From Symsagittifera roscoffensis (Eukaryota > Xenacoelomorpha > Acoela > Convolutidae), in the NCBI RefSeq assembly GCF_963678635.1, contig NC_087065.1:42039430-42103429 (forward strand): 64,000 bases of DNA, read 5' to 3'. The notes beneath the pieces were generated by a model. It made no database searches. It was given only the letters and a program-made list of their open reading frames with translations, and was not told where the DNA came from. Below are positions 45,513 through 54,329 of the stretch, in pieces. How positions within the stretch are numbered: the stretch's first letter is position 1; each line of letters opens with the position of its first letter. The translations under genes were made by a program, and so were the position numbers.

Positions 45513-46154
45513 TTAAAAGTTTTCAGAGTTTGGGACCGTAGAGTTGTATCTAGTATGGAAATTATCTGCCTCTATTCTTACATCGGTATCGATGCCCGAG
45601 GATATGTCGCTATCGATGTCATCCTGAGTATTACTGGTCACTTCTACCAATGGTGGCGATACCCATGCGGTCCTTGTCGCCTGAGAGGAAGTTGTTGAGA
45701 GATCGTCTTGTGTGGTTTCAGTAACCAAAATCGTGTGACGTGGGATCTCATCAATGGGTGTAAGATAATCCGAGGGGGACGTCGTACAGAATGAAGGATT
45801 TTGTTTTGAACTCTTTGCACCGGAAAACGTAATAAGCGGTTCGTCATCGGAGTCTACTGCACTAATTGTCTCCGTACCGAGCGTCACTTGGACGATAAAC
45901 CGTCTATCGCCATGGAATTTCGGGGGGCCTGGATTTCTTCTTACACGAAGTTTTGCGGGTATCGGGCTCTTTGATGTTTCCACTGACTTCTCCGGAGAAC
46001 TATCCACTCGAATTGGGTCGTCAACTCTTCCCGTTGGTAAAATGACTGTTGTCTGCGTATTTGTCTGGCTTGTTACGGTACTCCTTGGTTGATCTAAATC
46101 ACTATGAAGGTTAGCAGTCGGTGTATTATATACAGTTTCCGCTTCCGTACCCAA
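45513..46154 (-). CDS. Pol C-terminal tail (after in-frame stop)
   Basis: About 213 codons, in the same frame as the integrase segment and separated from it only by a TAA at 46,185-46,187. The codons between the stop and 46,154 are also open, so there is no need for a separate start, and the apparent start here is a TTG. It is Ser/Thr/Asp-rich. The stretch RRNPGPPKFHGDRRFIVQV resembles the basic, Pro-rich segment found near the C-terminus of many Ty3/gypsy integrases. It is either lost by a nonsense change or made by readthrough. No env features (signal peptide, transmembrane helix) are seen. Confidence 0.75.
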   Translation of the reverse strand: MGTEAETVYNTPTANLHSDLDQPRSTVTSQTNTQTTVILPTGRVDDPIRVDSSPEKSVETSKSPIPAKLRVRRNPGPPKFHGDRRFIVQVTLGTETISAVDSDDEPLITFSGAKSSKQNPSFCTTSPSDYLTPIDEIPRHTILVTETTQDDLSTTSSQATRTAWVSPPLVEVTSNTQDDIDSDISSGIDTDVRIEADNFHTRYNSTVPNSENF

Positions 46155-46187
46155 GTAGTCGTCAATGACTTTATCCCAAAGGTCTTA

Positions 46188-47618
46188 CGCTGACGACGAA
46201 TCTAGATTATTAAAGTCGAATTTTGAACCTTTCGAGGTCGTGATGAATGTTCTCCTCTTTTTGCTTGAATTTCCACCCGTTGGTGTATTAGTCATCGAAG
46301 GGCCTCCTGTATTTGAGTCTCGTCTCTTGGAAGGGGAGTTTCTTTTTCGTTTGCCTGCTCCTTGGCTGAAAGGATTTGACAGTGGGGCTCGCTGAAGATT
46401 TCTATCTACTTTGTCAGCAGGGTCGCTCTCATAGCCTCTCTCCTCAATTGTTCTGTCTTCCAGGTAGCCATCTTCAAACGCGTCATCGGCCCCCCAGTCC
46501 TGTGCTCTGTCCTTCGTTAAGATTGATTTCCCCTTATCTAAACTAATTGCGTGAGAGACCAAAGATTTCCAGAACGTATTGGGAGATCTATTAAAATGTT
46601 TTGAGAAAGGAGAGCATCCAATGGATGATTGTTTCGTCGAGCGTATGTTCCAAATAATTTTATCAATAGCCGTATTTAAAGATGGTTTTGGATCGTTGAA
46701 CGACATTGCCAGAAGCTTAGCTTTGACCGTGTAAATGAGTCTTTCTACTACTCCGCTGGATCTATGATCGTCAACCGTACATAGAATTAAATTAATGTTG
46801 TTCTTCTCACAGAAGTTTCTAAAATCAAACGAAGTAAAACATGACCCATGGTCGGCTCTAATGGACTTTGGAAATCCGTGAAGATGGCAGTAATCTGTCA
46901 TGAAGGTTAAAATTGAAGAAGTCGAGGTGTTGTTTACTACCTTCGCAGACGGAAACTTTGAAAAGCGATCAATGCATAACAAAAGGTATTTTGCGTTACC
47001 CCAACTCCTGTCCAATGGGCCAGCAAAGTCTAAATCTACTTCTTTATTTGGTTCGGTCAGATTCGGTAATTTCTCAGTCTTGTTCGTCCCTAGTAACACT
47101 TTTAGGTTCTTACCGGCCATTATACACTGAGTGCAATTCTTTCCATGATGGTATATCTCTCTGTATAGGTGTGGCCACCAAATGCTTTCTGCCAAGGCTT
47201 TCATCCCAAACTGCCCTGGATGAGTCTCGTGAAGGAGTGACAAGAAAGGTGATCGTAATGCAGCCGGCACTATCAGTTTGTTATCATTGAATAACAGCCC
47301 TTCTTTCACATGTATATCCCTCTGGAAGTTCTTTAAGTAGGCTCCGAATTTGTCCAATGGTTTGCCTTCGTGTACCGCCTTCTTTACTTCCTTGAGGATT
47401 TTGTCTTCGTCCGTCATGAGTTTAATCAGCTTTTTCGAACAATGATCTGAGAGTGATAACGGGTTGTCTGGCAATCTGAGATCTCCCTTGTATTTGGCCA
47501 ACAGTGTCTTGTGTAGGTCTGACATTATGTCGTTATTAAAATTCCAGAAGATTCCTTTCTTTTCTGCCCTGAGGGAAATTTTTAACAAGTTGACCGATGT
47601 AATAAATTCTTGTAACTG
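46188..47618 (-). CDS. Integrase segment of pol
   Basis: Encodes the strand-transfer enzyme that inserts the element's cDNA into the genome. The frame is the same as gag-RT and is entered after a shift at the T7/A7 run at 47,619-47,625. A linker is followed by an HHCC zinc domain (HETHPGQFG ... CTQC). Next is the DDE core: Asp in DLDFAG, Asp in RADHGSCF, and Glu in SSGVVERL about 35 residues later. The C-terminal part is basic with RKRNSPSKRR and KKRRTF. It stops at TAA (46,185-46,187). All catalytic residues are present, so the enzyme domain is intact by sequence; only its connection to RNase H is broken. Confidence 0.93.
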
Positions 47619-48537
47619 TTTTTTTCTGATCTGAATTTAATGACTGATTGATTAATAATACTGATTGGGCAAGAAAGAATAAAAAAGTTTTGTCTGATAA
47701 GTAAAAATAATTGAAATCAAATTTTGATAAATTTAAAGGAACACAACCGCTTGTGCAAGACTCTGAACGCGAGTGATTGGAATTACAAATTCTGATAGTG
47801 TCGTTTACGTAATTCAGAATATTCGAGAAGAACGACCGTTGGATGCTTTGCGATAAATCTTTCTTTCCACCCATTGGATTATTACAATCCAAGTTACTAA
47901 TCGTATTTACATCCAATGGATTATACACTTCGTTCTTTTTACAATTGTTCTTTTTACAATCGTTATTTACAGAGAGGTTTTCTACAATCTTTTGTTCTGT
48001 CGCCACTACAAATTCGCTATCGTAGTGTGATGTAGGGAGTGCTTTACCTGAAGGTAGTCTCGACAATAAATCTGTAAATCCCATTTCTTTTCCCGGAATG
48101 TGTTTGATCTTAAAATTAAATGGTAACAGTCGATTTACCCAACGGGTTAATCTGCTATGCATAGTTTTGTTGCTCTGGTTTGCATTTAATGCTGATAATA
48201 ATGCCTTATGGTCCGTCACAATTTCAAATTCGGCACCATACAAGTAATTTTTAAAATGTTCTGTAGCCCAGACTACCCCCAACAATTCAAGTTCGTTTGT
48301 AGAATATTTACTTTCGTGGTTGTTTAAAAATCGGGAGGCGAATGCTATTGTTACCCAATTTTCTCCATTCCATTGTTCTAGGGTAGCTCCTAAGCCGTTA
48401 TGGGAAGCGTCTGTCTTTAGTCTTGACATCCTTTTTATGTCGAAGTGGTTGTTCTCTGTTATCTTCACTATCTGTTGTTTTAGTTCTTCAAATGCTTTAG
48501 TATGTTCGTCATTCCATTGGTAGACTGATTTCTTCAC
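47536..48537 (-). CDS. RNase H segment of pol
   Basis: This is the Ty3/gypsy RNase H that degrades the RNA strand of the RNA-DNA hybrid. Motifs include LKTDASHNGLGATLEQ (first Asp), STNELELLGVVWA (Glu), IVTDHKALL (Asp) and the closing GKEMGFTDLLSRLPSG. The frame differs by one base from RT. RT runs out at TGA (48,534-48,536) just after a C5 run at 48,552-48,556 (element strand), while the typical linker to RNase H reads in this frame. The apparent start at 48,537 is GTG and not a real initiator. About 150 further residues are a poorly conserved Asn/Ser-rich linker. The frame is left again at the A7 run near 47,622, and codons after it are not meaningful. Confidence 0.93.
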   Translation of the reverse strand: MKKSVYQWNDEHTKAFEELKQQIVKITENNHFDIKRMSRLKTDASHNGLGATLEQWNGENWVTIAFASRFLNNHESKYSTNELELLGVVWATEHFKNYLYGAEFEIVTDHKALLSALNANQSNKTMHSRLTRWVNRLLPFNFKIKHIPGKEMGFTDLLSRLPSGKALPTSHYDSEFVVATEQKIVENLSVNNDCKKNNCKKNEVYNPLDVNTISNLDCNNPMGGKKDLSQSIQRSFFSNILNYVNDTIRICNSNHSRSESCTSGCVPLNLSKFDFNYFYLSDKTFLFFLAQSVLLINQSLNSDQKKTVTRIYYIGQLVKNFPQGRKERNLLEF

Positions 48538-51038
48538 AAGAAGTGGTCGTAGGGGGAACTTAGAGCGGACAAATTCGGGACGAATTTCATATACTGATTG
48601 ATCGATCCAAAGAAAGACCTAAGTTCAGATATGTTTTTGGGGTTTGGTAGGTTTTTCATCGAATCTGACTTTCCCACCAATGGTTTCACGCCCGATTTTG
48701 ATATCTTGAAACCTAGCCACTCTATTTCTTTTTGGAAGAATGCACATTTCTCCCATTTTACCGCCATATTCTTGTTGTCCAAAATGTTTAAAATGTTTGT
48801 TAGTATCGCTTTGTGTTCATTCAATGAACCTTTTGAAGCTATTAAAATGTCGTCGATATAACAATTGGTAAAAGGAATGTCTTTCAATAAGGAATCCATT
48901 ACCCTCTGGAATTCGTTTGGCATATCGCCCAATCCGTAAAATCCAGTTAAAAACCTATAGGTTCCAGTGGTTTCGCCCCCCACGATACTAAAATTACACT
49001 GTTTGCTAGTGTCTGTGCATAATTGTAGTTGGCTATATGCGTTCTTTAGATCTAGATTACTAAACCAAACTTCCCCTGACTCTTTGCTTGACAGTTGAAG
49101 AGCAATATTATCGATCAGTTCATGTATGTTTGGCATCTGGTACTTGTTCTTGAATATCTGATTATTTAATAGTTTCGAATCTAATGCCAACTTGATGCTA
49201 CCGTCTTTTTTTCTTGTAATCACAATTGGGCTTATAAAACAATCTTCATCGCATTTGTTCAATTTTATGATATGCCCCTCTTTTTCCATTCTATTTAGTT
49301 CCGTTTTTACGTTATCGAGTAGATGTAAGGGAACTCTTCTACCTTTGGTTTGGATAGGTTTGAATGGGGAATGGAAATGAGTAACTTTTCTGTCCGATGG
49401 TATTTTCCCCACTCTGTTAAATAGCCCTTTGTACCTATGATACAGATTAAGGGTCGTGTCTGAATAATTATTTAACTTACACAACTCTGGGCGTGATATG
49501 TTGTTGACAGGTAGTAGAGGCTGTCGTTGGGCTATCTCTATTCCAATTCTCGGGAGATTGTCGTTACCCAGGATGTTCCTCTCATGTCCAGAAGTGATAA
49601 AAAATGGGGTTTCGTCCGCGGTCCATCCATTGGATTGTAACCTCACTACCACTTTCCCGATGATGTTGATTGTGTCGTTAGTGAATCCGCAGTATAGTTC
49701 CCTCGTTTTCTTCTCAACTGGCTGAATCTTCAACTGTGGATTTCTCAGTTTCAATTCGTGAAGTACATTTTGTTTCAGGAAGCTTACTGGGCTTGCCGAA
49801 TCCACTGGAATGTTCAAGTTGACTATCGCGTCGTCTCCCAAACCGATGTTGACAAGTTTCTTTGTTTCCAAACCATTGGTATCGTTGATTGTTCTAATGT
49901 TGAGAACGGAATAGTCATCGTTATCACTTATCCCCTCTTCGGTCCAAGCGTTAATCACTCCGCAAAAATTTTCTTCGCTTCTCATCTGAAGATCTTCTGG
50001 GGAATATGAACAATTCTGACTATTTACAGCTTCATCTACAATATTTACAGCGGGTTTTCTTCCTTTCGACTTACAAAGTCTTCCAAAATGTCCTTTATAT
50101 TTACAAATATTACACACGATTTCTTTCGCCGGACACACATTCAGATGACCCTTGGTAAACGCATTCCCGCATTTCATACAAGTATTTGATCTTTCTATGT
50201 TCAAGCTTGGTTCCTTTTTTACGTTGTTGAAGTTTTCATACCCTCTCCCACTATTTCCTGTCGTATTGAAAGATCTAGTCATACTGGTCAGTTTGAGGTG
50301 GTTATAGTAGCCTTTTTCGTCAATTATTGCTTGGTTTAGTGCATCCAATGGATTGAGAGTTTCCGAAAGTAGTCTACGTTGTAAGTCGCAGTTTTTCATG
50401 TTAAAAATAATTACGTCTCTGATCCACTCCTGTTCTGCGTTAATTCCAATTTCACATGATCTCGCCAAATCTGATAACGCGCCCCAAAATTGTTCATAGG
50501 ATTCTCTATCCTTTTGTTTCCTGCTCAATAGTTTGTATCCTTCAAATGTTATGTTGGTTGGTTTGATAAAAGCCAATTCTAGCATTTCGTAAAATTCCTT
50601 GAATGAGATTCCTAGGATTTTTACCCTTGGATGTTTCTGGGCGAAAACTCTTTTGCCTTCCGCTCCTAAGGCCAAGTATAGGATTGACCTTACTTTTTTA
50701 TTGGCCTCATATCTCCTCATTCCTCCGAATTTCCTTTTTTCTTCTGCTAGTCTTTTCTCTTCAGCGTGTTCGTAAACTCGCATTGTTTCTTTATTCCTGG
50801 CCTCCCTGGCTTTCCTCTGTTGGTCAGTTTCTGACTCCTGGGCACCTTCTAGGATCGGTAACGTCGTCTCCCCTTCCATTGGTTCTTTGAGGTTATCTAA
50901 GTCTAGATTTTCCTTCGCGATAATGGCCAAATGGAATTGGTCTATCCAATTGTTCCATTGGGTGGGGGGTTCTACCGTGTGGTTCGGCCAAAAGGCGGGT
51001 ATTCCCCTCAGGTTCGAATCAGTTGTTGACTGCGCCAT
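48534..51038 (-). CDS. Gag-protease-reverse transcriptase polyprotein
   Basis: 834 codons in one frame with no gag-pol shift. Residues 1-285 are gag (conserved-looking block at 12-45, WPNHTVEPPTQWNNWIDQF). Zinc knuckles lie at about 287-302 (CMKC...H...C) and 309-322 (CNICKYKGHFGRLC). The aspartic protease motif is around Asp413 (PVDSASPVSF, with DSA in place of DTG or DSG). Reverse transcriptase spans about 575-830, with LDLKNAYSQ (Asp663), FYGLGDMPNEFQRVMD and the catalytic YIDD at 727-730. The start ATG lies across the LTR-internal boundary: its A is the last LTR base and TG begins the primer-binding site. The ORF ends prematurely through a frameshift just past the RT domain. Confidence 0.95.
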   Translation of the reverse strand: MAQSTTDSNLRGIPAFWPNHTVEPPTQWNNWIDQFHLAIIAKENLDLDNLKEPMEGETTLPILEGAQESETDQQRKAREARNKETMRVYEHAEEKRLAEEKRKFGGMRRYEANKKVRSILYLALGAEGKRVFAQKHPRVKILGISFKEFYEMLELAFIKPTNITFEGYKLLSRKQKDRESYEQFWGALSDLARSCEIGINAEQEWIRDVIIFNMKNCDLQRRLLSETLNPLDALNQAIIDEKGYYNHLKLTSMTRSFNTTGNSGRGYENFNNVKKEPSLNIERSNTCMKCGNAFTKGHLNVCPAKEIVCNICKYKGHFGRLCKSKGRKPAVNIVDEAVNSQNCSYSPEDLQMRSEENFCGVINAWTEEGISDNDDYSVLNIRTINDTNGLETKKLVNIGLGDDAIVNLNIPVDSASPVSFLKQNVLHELKLRNPQLKIQPVEKKTRELYCGFTNDTINIIGKVVVRLQSNGWTADETPFFITSGHERNILGNDNLPRIGIEIAQRQPLLPVNNISRPELCKLNNYSDTTLNLYHRYKGLFNRVGKIPSDRKVTHFHSPFKPIQTKGRRVPLHLLDNVKTELNRMEKEGHIIKLNKCDEDCFISPIVITRKKDGSIKLALDSKLLNNQIFKNKYQMPNIHELIDNIALQLSSKESGEVWFSNLDLKNAYSQLQLCTDTSKQCNFSIVGGETTGTYRFLTGFYGLGDMPNEFQRVMDSLLKDIPFTNCYIDDILIASKGSLNEHKAILTNILNILDNKNMAVKWEKCAFFQKEIEWLGFKISKSGVKPLVGKSDSMKNLPNPKNISELRSFFGSINQYMKFVPNLSALSSPYDHFL
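51024..51037 (-). promoter_or_regulatory. Primer-binding site overlapping the gag start
   Basis: Immediately after the 5' LTR the element strand reads TGGCGCAGTCAAC. A PBS that starts with TGG at the LTR edge is the standard position for pairing with a tRNA 3' CCA end. The tRNA species was not assigned. The same bases are the first gag codons. Confidence 0.75.
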
Positions 51039-51250
51039 AATAAAGAGTTAAGATGTACCACTGGTAACTATTGTATCTAACTAAGGTTAAAAGAGAATAA
51101 ACGTATTGTTTGAATTAAAACTGACTGTAGTCTAAAAAGAGCAACTAATGAGTCGAAGTCCACTGGACTTCGTAGAGTTAACATTGACTGGTACGTAATT
51201 AGATAATAGAGGTCAAGGTTATAACATACTAAAAATACTGAATCACAACA
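51038..51250 (-). repeat. 5' LTR
   Basis: 213 bp, starting TGTTGTGATTCAG and ending TTTATTA on the element strand, one mismatch from the 3' LTR. It should hold the promoter and poly(A) signals. No strong TATA box or AATAAA stands out. It contains the same palindrome, CGAAGTCCACTGGACTTCG, as the other LTR. Confidence 0.95.
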
Positions 51251-51260
51251 AAAATGAAGG

Positions 51261-51485
51261 GGCTCTTTTCCAGTTTCCCCACCCCCTTTCATTTTTTCTG
51301 AAATTCATTACATGAAAGTCTTTTTAAAAAAATTTTTAATGTTATAAACTGCATTAAAACGTGTCAGCGTGAACAGCTGAACAAATTTTCACAACATTTC
51401 TAACATGAAAATTGCCGTGTGAACAATTTTTGAACATCTCTTTGTATAACTTCACAAAGGGGGGGGGGGGGACCGGAAAAGAGCC
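51261..51485. mobile_element. 225-bp MITE, TIR GGCTCTTTTCC, 8-bp duplication
   Basis: Left end GGCTCTTTTCCAGTTTCCCC and right end GGACCGGAAAAGAGCC are inverted repeats of about 28 bases with a C/G-run of variable length. Both sides carry AATGAAGG (51,253-51,260 and 51,486-51,493), an 8-bp target duplication compatible with hAT-type transposition. The interior is AT-rich and non-coding. The LTR element later inserted into the AAAATGAAGG just at its left side. Confidence 0.85.
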
Positions 51486-51645
51486 AATGAAGGCTAACGA
51501 AGATATGGGATCCAACAATCTAGGATATACGGTTTTGATTAGTCTAGGAAACCGTCTCAAAAAATCTTCTTACCTTCTGTTCAACATAATCACAAACAAA
51601 AGCACATGGTCAGAAATCTGGAAAAAGGTGGAATATGCCCTATAA

Positions 51646-52430
51646 ACTAGAGCGATGACAAAAATTCAAGGACTAACTATCGACCAACAAATCTAATTGG
51701 CTGAGAAGCTGAAAAGATTTATAATTGACCAATTGTCAGCTCAAATGCTCACAAATTTCTATGAAACTTAATTTCGAATTTGACCCAACGTATCTATAAT
51801 TCAAATGATAAGGTTTCATTACAAGATCTACAAATTAACGCATATTGATAAAACTAATCACTTCTTGGCTGTTTATACGCACTTTGAGAAACTTTATGAC
51901 AAGGGGAATCTGATTTACCATTCAAGAAGGTATCATCATTTGGTCTTGGCGGAAACGGCGAAAAATTGGTCGAGCGAAATTGGTTCGAGCGGAACGTCGA
52001 AAAGATTCGAGCGAAATTGGACGCATCGGGTTAAAAGCTATTAGTGTAGCTCTTCGAGGATCTATTATTATATCTCCGCATAATCAACGTTCAACCAGCT
52101 GGCTTGAAGTTCCAAGGTTTTGCTAATGCGGATGATTACCAGCTCCAACAAAAAAACTCATCAGAATTATAAATGGTTACGAGTTTCTTCAGTAATTGAT
52201 ACGAAACAACCCAGATGAGTCTGAACGTTACAAATTATCTAGTTATGGTTGTCAAACTCTCGTTAGATTCACAAAAATCCACCTAAGCCATAGCGCACGT
52301 TTGGAACTTGATACTAAAAAAGATCTTGGATTTCCGGCATGTAAAAATTCACTTGAAGTGACAACTTTGAGCAGTGAGTATTATCAGCAATCGAAGCAAT
52401 CTATTAGTTAAAACTTTTTACATCAAAGTT
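51646..52430 (+). pseudogene. Decayed coding-like region
   Basis: Several plus-strand open pieces (51,805-52,044; about 52,075-52,165; 52,196-52,411) are interrupted by stops and shifts. Pieces such as NVQPAGLKFQGFANADDYQL have a protein-like composition. They probably continue the ORF interrupted upstream. A short 'tcgagcgaaattgg' repeat is at about 51,970-52,022. The family is not recognised. Confidence 0.3.
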
Positions 52431-52517
52431 GGCATCTATCTCACAAACACCAAATACTTATTGTGGCTAAATTTTACCATTGATATCACTTAGATCTTCA
52501 ATCTGAAAACCAAACAA

Positions 52518-53068
52518 CAAGACTGCTCGTATCGGGGCAAAGCCCTGAAAGTTTCGACTGCATTTTAACGTTTATGGAGCAGTAATAACATAAACAACAT
52601 AAAAAAATTAAATGAAATAAAATGAAATGAAAAAAAAAATTCTAAAATTTGAAAATTTTTCTATGAAAATCATCCCCCCACACGCCATATAAAAAACAAA
52701 ACAATAGATTTCGCTCCTTGTAACAAATCAATTGTGGCAAATAAGCTTCTTACAACCAATTTGGAACGATTTCTAGGACGGATTAATTCTCCGCTTACGC
52801 GTTAATAGCGCGAATTATATCGCGCGTTAATTGTCCCAAATTGGTCAAAATGGCCAAAACGGCAATCTTTAAACCCTCATAACTTTACGAAAAATGATCA
52901 CAAGTGAAATATCTTTTCAAATCTAAACTCACGACAACAATAGCTTTCGAATGATATAAAAAGTTTCCGTCAAAAATGGCTAGTTAAAAAGTCGAAATTT
53001 GTCTGAAGAAAAAAAAACCCACCCCAAGCACAAATATTCCGTTACTTTCGTATCGAAAGTCGGAACAA
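52518..53068 (-). mobile_element. Helentron-like element, first of a tandem pair
   Basis: Full-length reverse copy. The plus strand begins CAAGACTGCTCGTATCGGGGC and runs through GCCATATAAA, the core TTAATAGCGCGAATTATATCG and CCCACCCCAAGCACAAAT. It ends CTTTCGTATCGAAAG and GTCGGAACAA. It is joined head to tail, without spacer, to the next copy. Confidence 0.9.
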
Positions 53069-53610
53069 CAAGACTGCTCGTATCAGGGCGAAGCCCTGAA
53101 AGTTCCGACTGCCTTTTAACGTTTATGGAGCAGTAATAACAAAAAAAAATTAAATGTAATAAAACAAAATGAACATTTTTTTTCTCTAAAATTTGAGTTT
53201 CTTGAGTTTTTTCTATGAAAATCATCCCCCCAGACGCCATATAAAGTAAAAACCAGTAGATTTCGCTCCTTGTAACAAATCATTTAAGGCAAATAAGCTT
53301 CCTTCAACCAATTTGGAACAATTTTTAACGCGTATTAAATCTCCGCTTATGCGTTATTAGTGCGAAATATATCGCGCGTTAATTGTCCCAAATTGGCCAA
53401 AATGGAAATCTTTAAGCCCCAATAACTTTACGAAAAATAATCACAGGTAGAATATCTTTTCAAATATAAGCTCAGGACAACAATACTTTTTGAATGATAT
53501 AAAAAAATTCTGTCAAAAATGGCTAGTTGAAAAGTCGAAATTTGTCTGAAGAAAAAAAACCCACCCCGAGCACAAATATTCCGTCACTTTCGTATCGAAA
53601 GTCGGAACAA
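53069..53610 (-). mobile_element. Helentron-like element, second of a tandem pair
   Basis: Begins CAAGACTGCTCGTATCAGGG directly after GTCGGAACAA of its neighbour and ends CTTTCGTATCGAAAG, GTCGGAACAA. The core is slightly changed (TTATTAGTGCGAAATATATCG). It differs from its neighbour at many positions, so the pair is not a recent duplication of one copy. Confidence 0.9.
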
Positions 53611-54329
53611 CAAAACAGAGCTCAAAATAGTTGCAAATGGAAAAAAGCAAAAGGATGAAAACTCTATTATTCATCAATCTCTTACAAAGAAAGACTCAAA
53701 AAATTTCGATTACTTCCGCTCTTGTTGCTTCACGAGATGCTGTTTTCTTTCAAAGTTTTGCCACTGAAAAGAAAACAATTACAAAACAGTTAATTTTTTT
53801 AAATTACAATTGCAACATTTTCAACACTATGACTTCAAGCCCTGATATCTCAGTTATAACTCGACAAAATCATAAGAACCGTTCCTCGTTGCCAAATTAA
53901 AACAAAAACAAAAACCAAAACCAGTTTTGATTAAGATTGCTTTTTCTGCTCGAAAAACTCTCAACGTGTCTTGGATTTGACCTGGTACTATTGGAATACA
54001 AAAATGTTCAAGAAAAACTCACGGCTATATACTGGAAATTTCACTGAGAACGATTCAAGTACTTGGCGTATCATTTGTGCTTGCAACTGCTGCGCAAACT
54101 CACAAGACTAAGTAGAAATGCAAAAACTGAAGCCCCTGGACTTTGTGTAAAATACTTTAATAGCATGATCATCATTACTTTTGTGAATGAGAATGTGTTC
54201 TAATGAGAAACTTGATTTTTTCCGCAAACAAACTTTCTTACAAGTCTTGAACTTTCTGGCACTGCCCGCACTGGAGTTTTAAAGGATACAAATCAATTCT
54301 ATTGGGTTTTCATTGTCAGTATCTATGAA
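53611..54329. other. Non-coding spacer
   Basis: AT-rich sequence. An 89-codon plus-strand frame (53,631-53,900) has no recognisable family. At 54,265-54,325 a 'cccgcactggagttt ... ttttcattgtcagtat' segment matches 57,210-57,280 and, in part, 58,108-58,163, so it is a dispersed repeat that leads into the TTATAATGG clusters. Confidence 0.45.

Larger units (their letters stand above)
44930..51250 (-). mobile_element. Ty3/gypsy LTR retrotransposon, 6.3 kb
   Basis: Complete element in minus orientation. LTRs are at 51,038-51,250 (5') and 44,930-45,142 (3'), both 213 bp and differing at one position, so the insertion is young. AAAAT flanks both ends (44,925-44,929 and 51,251-51,255), a 5-bp target duplication. 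The internal region encodes gag with two zinc knuckles, protease, reverse transcriptase, RNase H and integrase in that order, which is the Ty3/gypsy arrangement. No env-like ORF and no chromodomain is evident. The coding frame is broken by two single-base shifts at homopolymers and by one stop. CCAATGG/CCATTGG words are strikingly frequent along its length. Confidence 0.96.
44833..51645 (+). pseudogene. Unidentified ORF split by two transposon insertions
   Basis: An ORF with ATG at 44,833 encodes a coiled-coil-like start (MDKTTGLHQHHIAFLNKRSN, then a Leu/Ile-spaced acidic stretch). It runs up to the retrotransposon at 44,930. Its continuation appears after the MITE, from 51,494, and stays open to a TAA at 51,643-51,645 (Lys/Leu/Trp-containing, ends KKVEYAL). 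When the LTR element with one AAAAT and the MITE with one AATGAAGG are ignored, the frame passes through both sites without a shift. Further decayed coding-like pieces follow to about 52,410. The protein is not recognised. The reading is inferred from frame and target duplications. Confidence 0.45.

Noticed and set aside
45513-46154. Tail ORF as an envelope-like gene
   Set aside because: No signal peptide, transmembrane segment or Cys pattern. It is in the same frame as integrase and has an integrase-tail-like basic segment.
46165-50890. Plus-strand frames inside the retrotransposon
   Set aside because: They are antisense to gag-pol; the minus strand has all conserved motifs.
53065-53075. 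Head-to-tail element junction read as a CRISPR-like or tandem array
   Set aside because: Only two diverged copies of a 540-bp eukaryotic transposon are present. There is no short repeat-spacer pattern here or elsewhere in the window.
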